The translations under genes were made by a program, and so were the position numbers. DNA of 15,978 bases from Actinomycetota bacterium (GTDB taxonomy: Bacteria > Actinomycetota > Acidimicrobiia > Spongiisociales > ZC4RG35). Within the stretch, counting starts at the first letter, position 1; each line of letters begins with the position of its first letter. Where the stretch lies: NCBI GenBank assembly GCA_022615295.1, contig JAKEHF010000013.1, forward strand, positions 1-15,978. The letters run 5' to 3'. The notes below the pieces were generated by a model. That model saw only the letters and a list, made by a program, of their open reading frames with translations, did not search any database and was not told where the DNA came from. This document shows, piece by piece, positions 1 to 7,045 of the stretch.

Positions 1-662
1 AACGTCGACCCGATCTCCCGCGGCGGGTGAAAGGCACTCCTGACGGAGGGGTGCCAGGCGAGGACCACCACCACGACGACGAGGGCTGCCACAGTGAGGT
101 GTCCCGGCCATGTGAGGAATGGGCTGATCACGGCACCGAGAAGTGGCCAGCCCAGCCTGACCGCGAGCAGACCGCCGAAGACGACCCGGGCGTAGAGAAA
201 GGCCGCCAGTGGCGCGCCGAGACCGACGACCAGCATCGCCCACGGGGGTCCGGGAACGGTGGCGCCGATGAGGAGCGGTGCCCAGAGCAGGACGAGTGGG
301 ACACCGACAGCCCGTGCCGAGGGGCCGGTGGCGGCGGGGCGGGGTCTAATCGCTGTCGAGACCGTCACCAACCCGACGGCGGCGCCGAGGGAGGCGACCA
401 CGCCGGCGACCCACCAGGCGTCGAAGCCCCTGACGACTGCGACGACGGCCGTGGCCGTGAGGACCGTCCACGCCAGCCAGTAGGCCCATCGGCTCGACGA
501 GAGCACCATCCCCACCACCGCGACGGTCGCAGTGAGGATCAGCCCGACGCCGCCGAGGAGAAGGGCGGCCGGGCTATCGAACACCGAGGGATCGACTACG
601 AGGGCGGCCACCCAGACCAGCGCTGCGACCAGTGGCCCCGAGGCGGCCCAGGTCCTGTTCAC
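1..662 (-). CDS. Multipass membrane protein of unknown function (3' end outside window)
   Basis: The reverse strand is open from a GTG at 662 to the window edge with no stop, giving 220 codons of a very hydrophobic protein that continues beyond position 1. The translation begins MNRTWAASGPLVAALVWVAA. It contains roughly six to seven hydrophobic stretches separated by short Arg- or Pro-rich turns, for example RPRPAATG after the third or fourth stretch, which is typical of an integral membrane protein. It lies 26 bp downstream of the histidine phosphatase on the same strand and probably shares its transcript. No clear Shine-Dalgarno sequence precedes the GTG, so the start is provisional. The plus-strand frames over this region are Asp/Glu/Arg/Pro-rich and look like shadows. 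I do not recognise the family. Confidence 0.7.
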   Translation of the reverse strand, partial: MNRTWAASGPLVAALVWVAALVVDPSVFDSPAALLLGGVGLILTATVAVVGMVLSSSRWAYWLAWTVLTATAVVAVVRGFDAWWVAGVVASLGAAVGLVTVSTAIRPRPAATGPSARAVGVPLVLLWAPLLIGATVPGPPWAMLVVGLGAPLAAFLYARVVFGGLLAVRLGWPLLGAVISPFLTWPGHLTVAALVVVVVVLAWHPSVRSAFHPPREIGST

Positions 663-688
663 CGCGGGGAGTGTGGCAGCACCGAGCC

Positions 689-1363
689 TCAGGCCGAAGT
701 CGGCCCTTGCGGGCCGTCGACCGCGGAAACCAGCCGCAGCTCGGAGCGGTCGCCGAGCCCCGGTGACTCACCAGGGGCCCACACAGTCTCCTCGAGCCAG
801 GTCGTGCCCGGGCGCAGGGTGATGACCGTGCCGGCCTGCGGAGTCCCCTCGTGGAGTCTGGACAGGGTGGAGCCAACGAGCCGGAGCCGGCCCGCCTGGA
901 CAGGGTCCTGATGAGAGACCACGACGACGTCTCCGTGGGGATGGTCCCGGTCGAGGCGACGGGCCACGTCGGCGATCCTGTCGGCCACCTCTTGGAGAGT
1001 CTCGTCTGCAAACAGGACCGTCGAGGGGTCCTCCAGATAGGTCTCGAGCTCACCGGGGAAGACCCCGGGGATGGCGCCCCAGCGGTGACCCCGCCAGCGG
1101 TCGGTGATGGCCCAATCACGGAGGTCTTCGTCGACACGGACCGGGACCGCCGACCGGGAGGCGATCTCCTCGGCCGTCCGCAGCGCCGGCTCGAGCGGGG
1201 ACGACCAGATGGCTACCACCGGCCGTGGTCCCAGATACCGGCCGATGCGACGCGCCTGCTCCAGACCGTAAGGGGACAGCCCGTAACCGGGGAGGGACCC
1301 ATAGACCATGTGCTGGGGGTTGTCGACATCTGCGTGTCGCACCAGATGGACGAGTGCCGCCAT
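689..1363 (-). CDS. Histidine phosphatase family protein (phosphoglycerate mutase-like)
   Basis: This is a 224-residue member of the histidine phosphatase (2H phosphatase) superfamily, probably a cytoplasmic phosphomonoesterase of unknown substrate. The N-terminus has the catalytic motif LVRHAD (Arg9, His10), which forms the phospho-histidine in this family. The second catalytic histidine is in VVVVSHQDPV (His151). The motif around residues 54-64 reads SSPLEPALRTA. Most relatives have Arg where this protein has Pro59, so substrate binding may differ. The ATG at 1363 was chosen because the family fold begins within five residues of it. The same frame runs open upstream to 2224, but that stretch is antisense to dinB and resembles nothing. 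The gene is divergent from dinB, with starts about 20-50 bp apart. Confidence 0.9.
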   Translation of the reverse strand: MAALVHLVRHADVDNPQHMVYGSLPGYGLSPYGLEQARRIGRYLGPRPVVAIWSSPLEPALRTAEEIASRSAVPVRVDEDLRDWAITDRWRGHRWGAIPGVFPGELETYLEDPSTVLFADETLQEVADRIADVARRLDRDHPHGDVVVVSHQDPVQAGRLRLVGSTLSRLHEGTPQAGTVITLRPGTTWLEETVWAPGESPGLGDRSELRLVSAVDGPQGPTSA

Positions 1364-1384
1364 GGGGCCCCAGTTTGCCCGAGG

Positions 1385-2578
1385 ATGTCCCCGATTCCGG
1401 GTAACTTCGACGTGGTGTGGACCGAGACGATCCTCCACGTCGACATGGACTCGTTCTTCGTGGAGGTGGAGAGACTCGAGGCGCCGGCCCTGCGCGGGGT
1501 GGCGGTAGCGGTAGGCGGGACGGGACCCAGGGGTGTGATCGCCAGTGCCTCCTACGAGGCCCGACGTCACGGTGTGCGGTCGGCCCAGCCGACGGCGACG
1601 GCGTTGAAGATGTGTCCCTCTCTCATCGTGGTCCCACCGTCGCATCGGAAGTATGCCGATGTCTCCACTCAGGTCTTCGCCATCTTCCGTTCGATCACCC
1701 CGGTCGTCGAGGGTCTCAGTCTGGACGAGGCCTTTCTCGATGTCGGTGGTCTCAGACATCACCACGAGACCCCGGTCGGGGTCGCCGTCATGGTCAGGGA
1801 GCGTCTCAGGACGGAGCTTGGCCTGCCCGCCTCGGTGGGTGTTGCCTCGAACAAGCTCCTCGCCAAGCTCGCCTCGGAGATGGCGAAGCCCGACGGGCTG
1901 AGACACGTTCCCCACTCCACACAGGACGAGTTCCTCGGACCTCTCCCCGCCACGGCCCTCCCCGGGGTGGGCCCGGCCACAATCGCGGCGCTGCAGCGTC
2001 TCGGTGTGGTGACGATCGGCGATATCGCCGAGCTCCCCGAGGAGGTGCTGATCGGGAATCTTGGCGGGGTCGTTGGCCGCACCTTGAGGAGTCTCGCCGC
2101 CGGGGTCGACGAGCGAGGTGTGGAGCCGGACGCCGAGGCCAAATCGATCTCGGCCGAGGAGACCTACCCCACCGACCTTCAGGGGCGGGACGTGATGGAG
2201 GCGGCGCTGCTGGCCCTGGCCCACCGTCTCGTCGGGAGACTGCGCAGGGCGGGTCTCGCCGGACGGACCGTGACGCTCAAGGTCCGCTACCCGGACTTCG
2301 AGACGGTCACCAGGAGCCGCACCGGAGTGACCTCAACCGACTCCTGGAGAGAGCTCTATCACACGGCGGTCGAACTGCTCGACGAGCTCCGACCGACCCG
2401 AGGCGTGCGTCTCCTCGGGCTGGGTGTGACCGGTATGGAGCCGACGGAGGGCCACCGTCAGCTCCGCATCGACACCTCACCAGAGTGGGAAAGGGTGGAG
2501 GACACCGTGGCACGAGTCAGGTCACGTTTCGGTGAGGATGCGGTGACCCCCGCCCGCTTGATCGATGGACCGCCATGA
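1385..2578 (+). CDS. dinB: DNA polymerase IV (Y-family translesion polymerase)
   Basis: This is a Y-family DNA polymerase for error-prone synthesis past damaged bases. Counting from ATG 1385, the catalytic carboxylates are in HVDMDSFF (Asp20, Asp22) and SLDEAFLDV (Asp114, Glu115). The fingers motif YEARRHGVRS and the thumb helix-hairpin-helix LPGVGPATIAAL also match. The little-finger domain fills the C-terminal third. The usual clamp-binding sequence (QLSLF type) is replaced by HRQLRID followed by a tail ending ARLIDGPP, so beta-clamp contact may be weak or of a variant kind. Start choice is uncertain. ATG 1385 is the first ATG after the divergent gene but has GAGG directly against it, which is too close to act. 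GTG 1412 or 1415 would leave a 387-388-residue protein and suit a leaderless message. Length is otherwise normal. Confidence 0.93.
   Translation: MSPIPGNFDVVWTETILHVDMDSFFVEVERLEAPALRGVAVAVGGTGPRGVIASASYEARRHGVRSAQPTATALKMCPSLIVVPPSHRKYADVSTQVFAIFRSITPVVEGLSLDEAFLDVGGLRHHHETPVGVAVMVRERLRTELGLPASVGVASNKLLAKLASEMAKPDGLRHVPHSTQDEFLGPLPATALPGVGPATIAALQRLGVVTIGDIAELPEEVLIGNLGGVVGRTLRSLAAGVDERGVEPDAEAKSISAEETYPTDLQGRDVMEAALLALAHRLVGRLRRAGLAGRTVTLKVRYPDFETVTRSRTGVTSTDSWRELYHTAVELLDELRPTRGVRLLGLGVTGMEPTEGHRQLRIDTSPEWERVEDTVARVRSRFGEDAVTPARLIDGPP
1402..1407 (+). promoter_or_regulatory. Possible -10 element (TAACTT) for leaderless dinB
   Basis: TAACTT fits the actinobacterial TANNNT -10 pattern and would place a transcription start near 1414. 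That is on one of two adjacent in-frame GTG codons (1412 and 1415), giving a leaderless dinB message. No convincing -35 is visible. If this is right, the ATG at 1385 is not the true start. Confidence 0.3.
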
Positions 2579-2609
2579 AGATCCTGGTCAACTGTGGGCG
2601 TCACCGGTG

Positions 2610-2615
2610 TAATGT
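2610..2615 (+). promoter_or_regulatory. Candidate -10 element (TAATGT) for the DUF3040 gene
   Basis: TAATGT lies 20 bp upstream of the DUF3040 start, in the short gap after dinB. It would start transcription near 2622. A GGGGAGGG Shine-Dalgarno follows at 2618-2625. The -35 region is weak, so this rests on the -10 match alone. Confidence 0.35.
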
Positions 2616-2635
2616 TTGGGGAGGGTTCGGTGATC

Positions 2636-2938
2636 ATGCCGCTTGACGACAAAGAGCAGAAGATACTGGCCGAGATAGAGCGTCAGTTCTACGAGGAAGA
2701 CCCCGAGTTGGCGCGCGCCGTGCAGCGGATCGAGCGACCACTCCGGATCGGTGTGAAGCTCTCGGTGCTAGGGATGATCGCCGGTCTCGCCGTAATCGTC
2801 GCCTATGTCTCCCAGACCTGGGTGGCCGCAATCGGGTTTGCCCTGCTGGTGGCCTCGGCCACATCCCTGGTCAACGCGCTCCGTCTCCGTCTCTGGCGGT
2901 CCGACCACACCGACCGAGTCGAAGAGCTCGAGGAATAA
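2636..2938 (+). CDS. DUF3040 family small membrane protein
   Basis: This 100-residue protein begins MPLDDKEQKILAEIERQFYE, which matches the DUF3040 signature of actinobacteria: an N-terminal amphipathic segment with EQ..L..IE..Y.EDP, then two membrane spans. The spans here are about residues 40-58 and 62-82, followed by a short charged C-terminal tail (RVEELEE). The molecular function is unknown. From memory, DUF3040 genes often sit close to the dcw cluster in actinobacteria, as here, and a cell-envelope role is inferred from that. ATG 2636 was chosen from the family N-terminus. GTG 2630 is in frame two codons upstream and nearer to the GGGGAGGG ribosome-binding site. The gene follows dinB by 57 bp on the same strand. 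Confidence 0.85.
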   Translation: MPLDDKEQKILAEIERQFYEEDPELARAVQRIERPLRIGVKLSVLGMIAGLAVIVAYVSQTWVAAIGFALLVASATSLVNALRLRLWRSDHTDRVEELEE

Positions 2939-2975
2939 GCCTCCCACCGGCGTGCCGGTGCCCGATCGAGTTGGC

Positions 2976-2981
2976 TATTGT
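2976..2981 (+). promoter_or_regulatory. Candidate -10 element (TATTGT) for merR
   Basis: TATTGT lies in the 138-bp gap between the DUF3040 gene and merR and would give a start near 2988 and a leader of about 90 nt. No good -35 is seen. Assignment is by position and the TANNNT match only. Confidence 0.3.
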
Positions 2982-2986
2982 TCCCG

Positions 2987-3023
2987 ACCCCGTCGCCCCG
3001 ACCCCGGGCAGTCACGACGGGGT
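2987..3023 (+). repeat. 9-bp inverted repeat in the merR leader
   Basis: ACCCCGTCG at 2987-2995 is an exact inverted copy of CGACGGGGT at 3015-3023, with 19 bases between. It starts at the predicted transcription start. It could be an operator half-site pair or an RNA stem. The wide spacing makes a classical MerR operator unlikely. Confidence 0.4.
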
Positions 3024-3030
3024 GGGAAGA

Positions 3031-3065
3031 GCAGACCCCGCTCCGGTCTGTGTTTGAGGTTTTTA
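3031..3065 (+). terminator. Attenuator-like stem-loop before merR
   Basis: CAGACC at 3032-3037 pairs with GGTCTG at 3045-3050 across a 7-base loop. A T-rich tract (TGTTTGAGGTTTTT) follows directly, then the merR ribosome-binding site. The shape is that of a weak intrinsic terminator or attenuator in the leader. The stem is only six base pairs, so its strength is doubtful. If merR instead starts at GTG 3050, the element partly overlaps coding sequence. Confidence 0.3.
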
Positions 3066-3076
3066 GGAAGGGCATC

Positions 3077-3577
3077 TTGGACCAGGCGTACACGGCCGAG
3101 CAGGCGTGCCGGCTGAGTGGTTGCACACATCACCAGCTTCGCTATTGGGATCGGGTCGGGCTGGTGAGCCCGAGTGTTCAGGGGAGCGGGGGGAGACCCG
3201 GTGTCAGACGTCTCTACTCATTCCGCGACCTGGTCGGTCTCCGGGTCGTGAGGAGCCTCCTCGACAATGGGATGTCGCTGCAGAGGGTGCGGCGTGCCTG
3301 GGACTATCTCCGTCGCGAGGCCTCGATGGACGAGCATCTCGCCGAGGTCAAGCTGGTCACCGACGGGGTGACAATCTTTGCGGTCAGCTCCGACGACGGT
3401 GAGCTCCTCGACGTCCTCCGCCAGGGCCAACTCAGCTTCTTCGTGGCGATCAAGGACATCGCCGCTGAGGTCAAGGAGGACGTGACCCGGTTCGAGCTCG
3501 ACCGCGACGAGTTCCTCCAGATGCTGCGTCGTGTCGAGGAAGACGTCAACGAGGAGCTGAGGGCCACCGGTTTCTAG
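3077..3577 (+). CDS. MerR-family transcriptional regulator (Rv1828-like)
   Basis: This 166-residue protein has an N-terminal MerR winged helix (residues about 4-60). The recognition segment reads GCTHHQLRYWDRVGLVSP, and the wing and helix read RRLYSFRDLVGLRVV. The C-terminal part (LVTDGVTIFAVSSDDGELLD, then GQLSFFVAI) resembles the small C-terminal domain of the mycobacterial Rv1828-type regulators rather than metal or drug sensors. No Cys pair for metal binding is seen at the C-terminus. Target genes are unknown. TTG 3077 was chosen because AGGAAGG lies five bases upstream. GTG 3050 is in frame but has no ribosome-binding site. The 3' end overlaps the convergent transglutaminase gene by 32 bp. 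Confidence 0.87.
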   Translation: MDQAYTAEQACRLSGCTHHQLRYWDRVGLVSPSVQGSGGRPGVRRLYSFRDLVGLRVVRSLLDNGMSLQRVRRAWDYLRREASMDEHLAEVKLVTDGVTIFAVSSDDGELLDVLRQGQLSFFVAIKDIAAEVKEDVTRFELDRDEFLQMLRRVEEDVNEELRATGF

Positions 3578-5891
3578 GACTGTCCGGCCCTCCCAGCAGC
3601 GAACGGGGATTGAGGGCGCCCCTGATCCGGCGTCGTGGCTCGTATCTCGTCTGGATCCACCACTCGACGGTGACGAGATCGGTCTCCCCGCCGGGCCTGG
3701 GCTTGCCACCGTAGATAGCCGCCGAGTACCCATTGGCCAGGGGGAGCAGTGCGCTGTCGGTCGCCCGGGCCAGCTCGAGCGGGGTCAGCGCCGGATCGAT
3801 CCGCTCACCGAGATCGTCGAGCCGGTCGATGATCTCCTCCCAGGCCGCGGTGATGTCCCCTTCGCGAAGCCTGGCCAGCCGGCGGCGTCTTCTCAGCCGC
3901 TTTAGAAGCGGGACGAGGGCTAGGGCCAGACCGGCTGCAGGGAACACGAGGATCCACCACCTCGGGCCTTCACCTGCGACCGGGCCAAAGCCGGGCGGCT
4001 CGATGAACCCCCGGGCATCGATAGCCGGCGGCGTCGGCTCGCCGATCTCCGGGGGCGGGGTCTCGGCCACGTAGTCGGCGGGATCGAAGCCGGCGGTGAG
4101 ACTCTCCGGCTGGAACTCGCCCCTTGGGGTGGGGTCGAACCGCACCCATCCGAACCCGTCCATCCACATCTCCACCCAGGCATGTGCGTTGGTGTCACGC
4201 ACCTCGATCACCTCGGTCCCGTCGATGGTGGTCGTCGTGCCCGGCGTGAACCCCCAAACCACACGGCTGGGTATGCCGACCAGCCGGCCCAGGACGGCCA
4301 TTGAGGCGGCGAACTGCTCGCAATAACCGATGCGGTGGTTGAGACTCTCCGGGTCGTCGAGCCATGCGGCGAGATCGAGCGCCCCAGAGCCGGTGGTGAC
4401 GTCCACCGAGTAGGTGAAGTCCCCGCTGTCCCGGAACCAGTGCTGGAGCATCCAGGCCCGCTCGAAGTCGGACGTGGCTCCCCGGGTCTGACGTATGGCG
4501 ATAGCGCGGAGCTGCGAAGGAAGGTCATCGGGAAGCTCGGTGAAGAAGAGAAGGTTGTCCGGTCGGGAAGCCTCGATGTCCACCGCAGCCGGGGCGGCGG
4601 TGAAGTCCCCCGCCTCCGCCGCGGCGGCGAACAGTGGGGTCAGTTCCCCGTCGGGGCCGGTTGCCAACGCCCCGAGGTCCTCCTGGAGCAGAGGAAAGAC
4701 CGCCTCCACCTGGTAGTAGTCACCGGAGAGGAAGCCCGGCGGGTAGTAGAGCGTCGAGTCACGGGCCATACGGAACGACCTGGGGGTCAGGGCGTCATCC
4801 TCGACCTGGTGGATCGCCGTGGGGATGCCGGCCACCGGCGCCGGCTCACCGGAGAGCCGGGAGATGAACACCCTCTGCAGGACCGTTGCCGTGGTCCCCT
4901 GATAGGCGTGGGTGGTGTCGCCGATGGCCACCCCGGGCTCGTAGTTGCGAAATTGGGAGCCACCCCGACGCCAGGTGACACCGGTGAACACGTCGAGGGA
5001 CTCCATGCGCCAGTAGAGCTGCTCCGGCGGCGGGGCATCCCGGCCCAGGGTCGCCCGGAACAAGACGGCGTTCTCCCGGCTCTGGAGCCGTTGTCTGAGA
5101 TCGACGAAGCGGTCGATGGCGATCCCTCCCGAGCCAGCCCCACCCCCGCTGAACCCCGACCTCCAGGGCAGGTTCCCGTACTCGGAGACCGCCCCGGCGG
5201 CAGTGGTGGCCGTGATCACGGCGAGCAGGCCGGCCAGCCCGGCCACTGCAAAGGTTGCCGGAGCCGAGCGGGACCGCATGGGTCGACCGCCGGCGTCCCT
5301 GGCGCGACCTACGTGACGACGTCTATCGAGTGCCACCGCGGCGACAGCCAGACCGAGCCCGATGGCGGAGAGCGTCATCCACAGTGGCCCCGCCTGACGA
5401 CGGTCGAATATGGCGAACTGGAGATAGACCACCCCGGCGGGGACGATCATCGCCGGGATCCGGCCGGCGAGCGCCCCATGGACGTACACCCCGGCGAGGA
5501 GCCACATCAGAAGGGCCAGGATGGCCACCACGCCGGTCTCGGGGTATACCGGTGGGACCCCCGATCGGATGACACGGAGAGCGACCCTCATGACCTCGGC
5601 GAGGATTCCGAGGGTGTCCCCGGTGGGGACGACACCGTAGACCAGGGTTCCCGGCACGGCCACTCTGAGGAACACCAGGAGACCGCCCAGGGTGAACAGA
5701 GACGCCGAGGAGAGCGGTCGCAGCCTGGTCCGGGCGACGAGCCACCACACGATCCCGCCGAGAAGCGTCGCCGCCACCAGGATCAGCTCCCAACGCGGGA
5801 TGTCGGGCCCGGTCTGGAGAAGACGTCCGAGACGGGCCAGGACTAGGGCCAGGGCGTAGAGCCCGGCTAGACGGCCGAGACGCTTGCCCAT
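3546..5891 (-). CDS. TgpA-like membrane transglutaminase (DUF3488 / transglutaminase-like core)
   Basis: This 781-residue protein has the TgpA layout. Five to six membrane spans fill residues about 1-240, followed by a long extracytoplasmic region, a transglutaminase-like core, a further span (WWILVFPAAGLALALVPLL) and a basic cytoplasmic tail of DUF4129 type. The papain-like triad is intact: Cys524 in IGYCEQFAA, His570 in TNAHAWVEMW and Asp586 in RFDPTP. The core is predicted to face outward. Substrates are unknown; protein cross-linking or proteolysis are both possible. ATG 5891 was chosen for GAGGAG three bases upstream and the hydrophobic start of the family. ATG 5927 is an in-frame alternative. 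The start overlaps the DUF58 gene by 25 bp, which indicates coupling, and the gene is last in the moxR operon. Confidence 0.92.
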   Translation of the reverse strand: MGKRLGRLAGLYALALVLARLGRLLQTGPDIPRWELILVAATLLGGIVWWLVARTRLRPLSSASLFTLGGLLVFLRVAVPGTLVYGVVPTGDTLGILAEVMRVALRVIRSGVPPVYPETGVVAILALLMWLLAGVYVHGALAGRIPAMIVPAGVVYLQFAIFDRRQAGPLWMTLSAIGLGLAVAAVALDRRRHVGRARDAGGRPMRSRSAPATFAVAGLAGLLAVITATTAAGAVSEYGNLPWRSGFSGGGAGSGGIAIDRFVDLRQRLQSRENAVLFRATLGRDAPPPEQLYWRMESLDVFTGVTWRRGGSQFRNYEPGVAIGDTTHAYQGTTATVLQRVFISRLSGEPAPVAGIPTAIHQVEDDALTPRSFRMARDSTLYYPPGFLSGDYYQVEAVFPLLQEDLGALATGPDGELTPLFAAAAEAGDFTAAPAAVDIEASRPDNLLFFTELPDDLPSQLRAIAIRQTRGATSDFERAWMLQHWFRDSGDFTYSVDVTTGSGALDLAAWLDDPESLNHRIGYCEQFAASMAVLGRLVGIPSRVVWGFTPGTTTTIDGTEVIEVRDTNAHAWVEMWMDGFGWVRFDPTPRGEFQPESLTAGFDPADYVAETPPPEIGEPTPPAIDARGFIEPPGFGPVAGEGPRWWILVFPAAGLALALVPLLKRLRRRRRLARLREGDITAAWEEIIDRLDDLGERIDPALTPLELARATDSALLPLANGYSAAIYGGKPRPGGETDLVTVEWWIQTRYEPRRRIRGALNPRSLLGGPDSPRNRWPSAPR

Positions 5892-7045
5892 TTGCTCCTC
5901 ATCGCGGTCAGCCAAGCCCGACTCCATCGACCACCGGGCTCGACGAGGACCGTCGTCGCCCCGACGCGGTGAAAGCCGATGACCGTCTGCGGGGTGGTGC
6001 TCGTGGTCCCCATGAGCAACGTCGCCCCGAAGTCTGCAGCGAGGAGCCGTTGCACGGAGAGCAGCTTCCGGTCGGGCACGCCGGTGATCATGACCAAGGC
6101 CCCGCCACCGCCCCGGTGGCGCACCCTGGTGCCCACCGCTTCGATGTCGATGCTGGGGTCGGGCTCCACCAGTGCCAGGCGCTCCATGGTGGCCGCGTAG
6201 CGGGCGGCGTCGATGGTGTCGGCCTCACCCGCCCAGAGGTCTGCGTCGAACCCGGAACGGACGAGGTGGGTGACCACGCTCGCCGCCCCGGACACGGCGG
6301 TCTCGAATGCCTCCTCGGACTCGTAGGGCGATTCCCGCACGTCGAGGAGGACCAGGGCTCGGGACTGCCAGGGGGTCTCGAGCTGACGGATCATCAGCTC
6401 GTCGGTCTTGGCCGATGACGGCCAGTGGACCCGGCGCAGATCGTCGCCCCGCTGGTACTCGCGCAGGGTGTAGAAGTCCTCCCCGCCGCGCTGGCTGTGC
6501 TCGGGTCGTGAGGCATTGAGGGATGGGTCCTTTCCCGAGACGATAGGGAACCCACTGAGGTCCTCGACGGTCGGGTAGACGACCAGCCGGTCGACGACAC
6601 CCGACGGCACGGGAAGCTCGGCGAGAGCCAACGGGTCGGTCACCGTTCCCCGAGCCGGTCCCACCTGATACACCCCGCGGGGCCGGCAGGTGACCCGATA
6701 GGCCGCGGTGGCCAGCTCCCCAGGCGTGATGGCGGCGATCTCGAAGGCTGCGGTGCCCAGTTGCTCGACGACATCGTTGAGAAAGAGGTGGCCGATGGCC
6801 CGCCGCCCCCGGTTCTGGAGGATCAGGGTGACGGTCGTGGTGTCACCGTTGTGGACAGCAGACGCGGAGAGATGTCTGGCGACGGACAGGCTCGGACGGT
6901 GATAGTGGACGTAGAGGAGGGCCAGTGCGGTGGCGAGGAGGAGGAAGACACCGACGAGGAGCAGCTCAGGGTCACCGAACAGCCACCAGAGAAAGAGGAG
7001 GGCCAGACCGGCGCCGAGCAGTGCCCAGCCCCTGACCGTCGGCAT
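5867..7045 (-). CDS. DUF58 domain protein (MoxR partner)
   Basis: This 392-residue protein has two N-terminal membrane spans (about residues 6-23 and 27-46), a beta-rich middle region and the DUF58 signature near residues 190-225: YQRGDDLRRVHWPSSAKTDE. A von Willebrand A-like fold follows (LVLLDVRES). In the family these proteins work with MoxR ATPases, probably in maturation or assembly of envelope proteins; the exact task here is unknown. The ATG overlaps the moxR stop by one base (TGATG), and its 3' end overlaps the transglutaminase start. The three genes form the conserved moxR-DUF58-transglutaminase operon. The glycine run RHRGGGGA near the C-terminus is probably a loop. Confidence 0.92.
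   Translation of the reverse strand: MPTVRGWALLGAGLALLFLWWLFGDPELLLVGVFLLLATALALLYVHYHRPSLSVARHLSASAVHNGDTTTVTLILQNRGRRAIGHLFLNDVVEQLGTAAFEIAAITPGELATAAYRVTCRPRGVYQVGPARGTVTDPLALAELPVPSGVVDRLVVYPTVEDLSGFPIVSGKDPSLNASRPEHSQRGGEDFYTLREYQRGDDLRRVHWPSSAKTDELMIRQLETPWQSRALVLLDVRESPYESEEAFETAVSGAASVVTHLVRSGFDADLWAGEADTIDAARYAATMERLALVEPDPSIDIEAVGTRVRHRGGGGALVMITGVPDRKLLSVQRLLAADFGATLLMGTTSTTPQTVIGFHRVGATTVLVEPGGRWSRAWLTAMRSKWASVSAV

Noticed and set aside
27..911. 294-codon plus-strand frame at the left edge
   Set aside because: Composed mostly of Asp, Glu, Gly, Arg and Pro, and antisense to a clear hydrophobic membrane protein and to the phosphatase C-terminus.
1364..2224. Upstream in-frame extension of the histidine phosphatase to a 511-codon protein
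   Set aside because: The extra 287 residues are antisense to the dinB active-site region and resemble nothing, while the phosphatase fold starts right at ATG 1363.
4335..5846. 503-codon plus-strand open frame across the transglutaminase gene
   Set aside because: Low-complexity Gly/Arg/Glu composition and no domain. The minus strand has an intact Cys-His-Asp triad and membrane spans.
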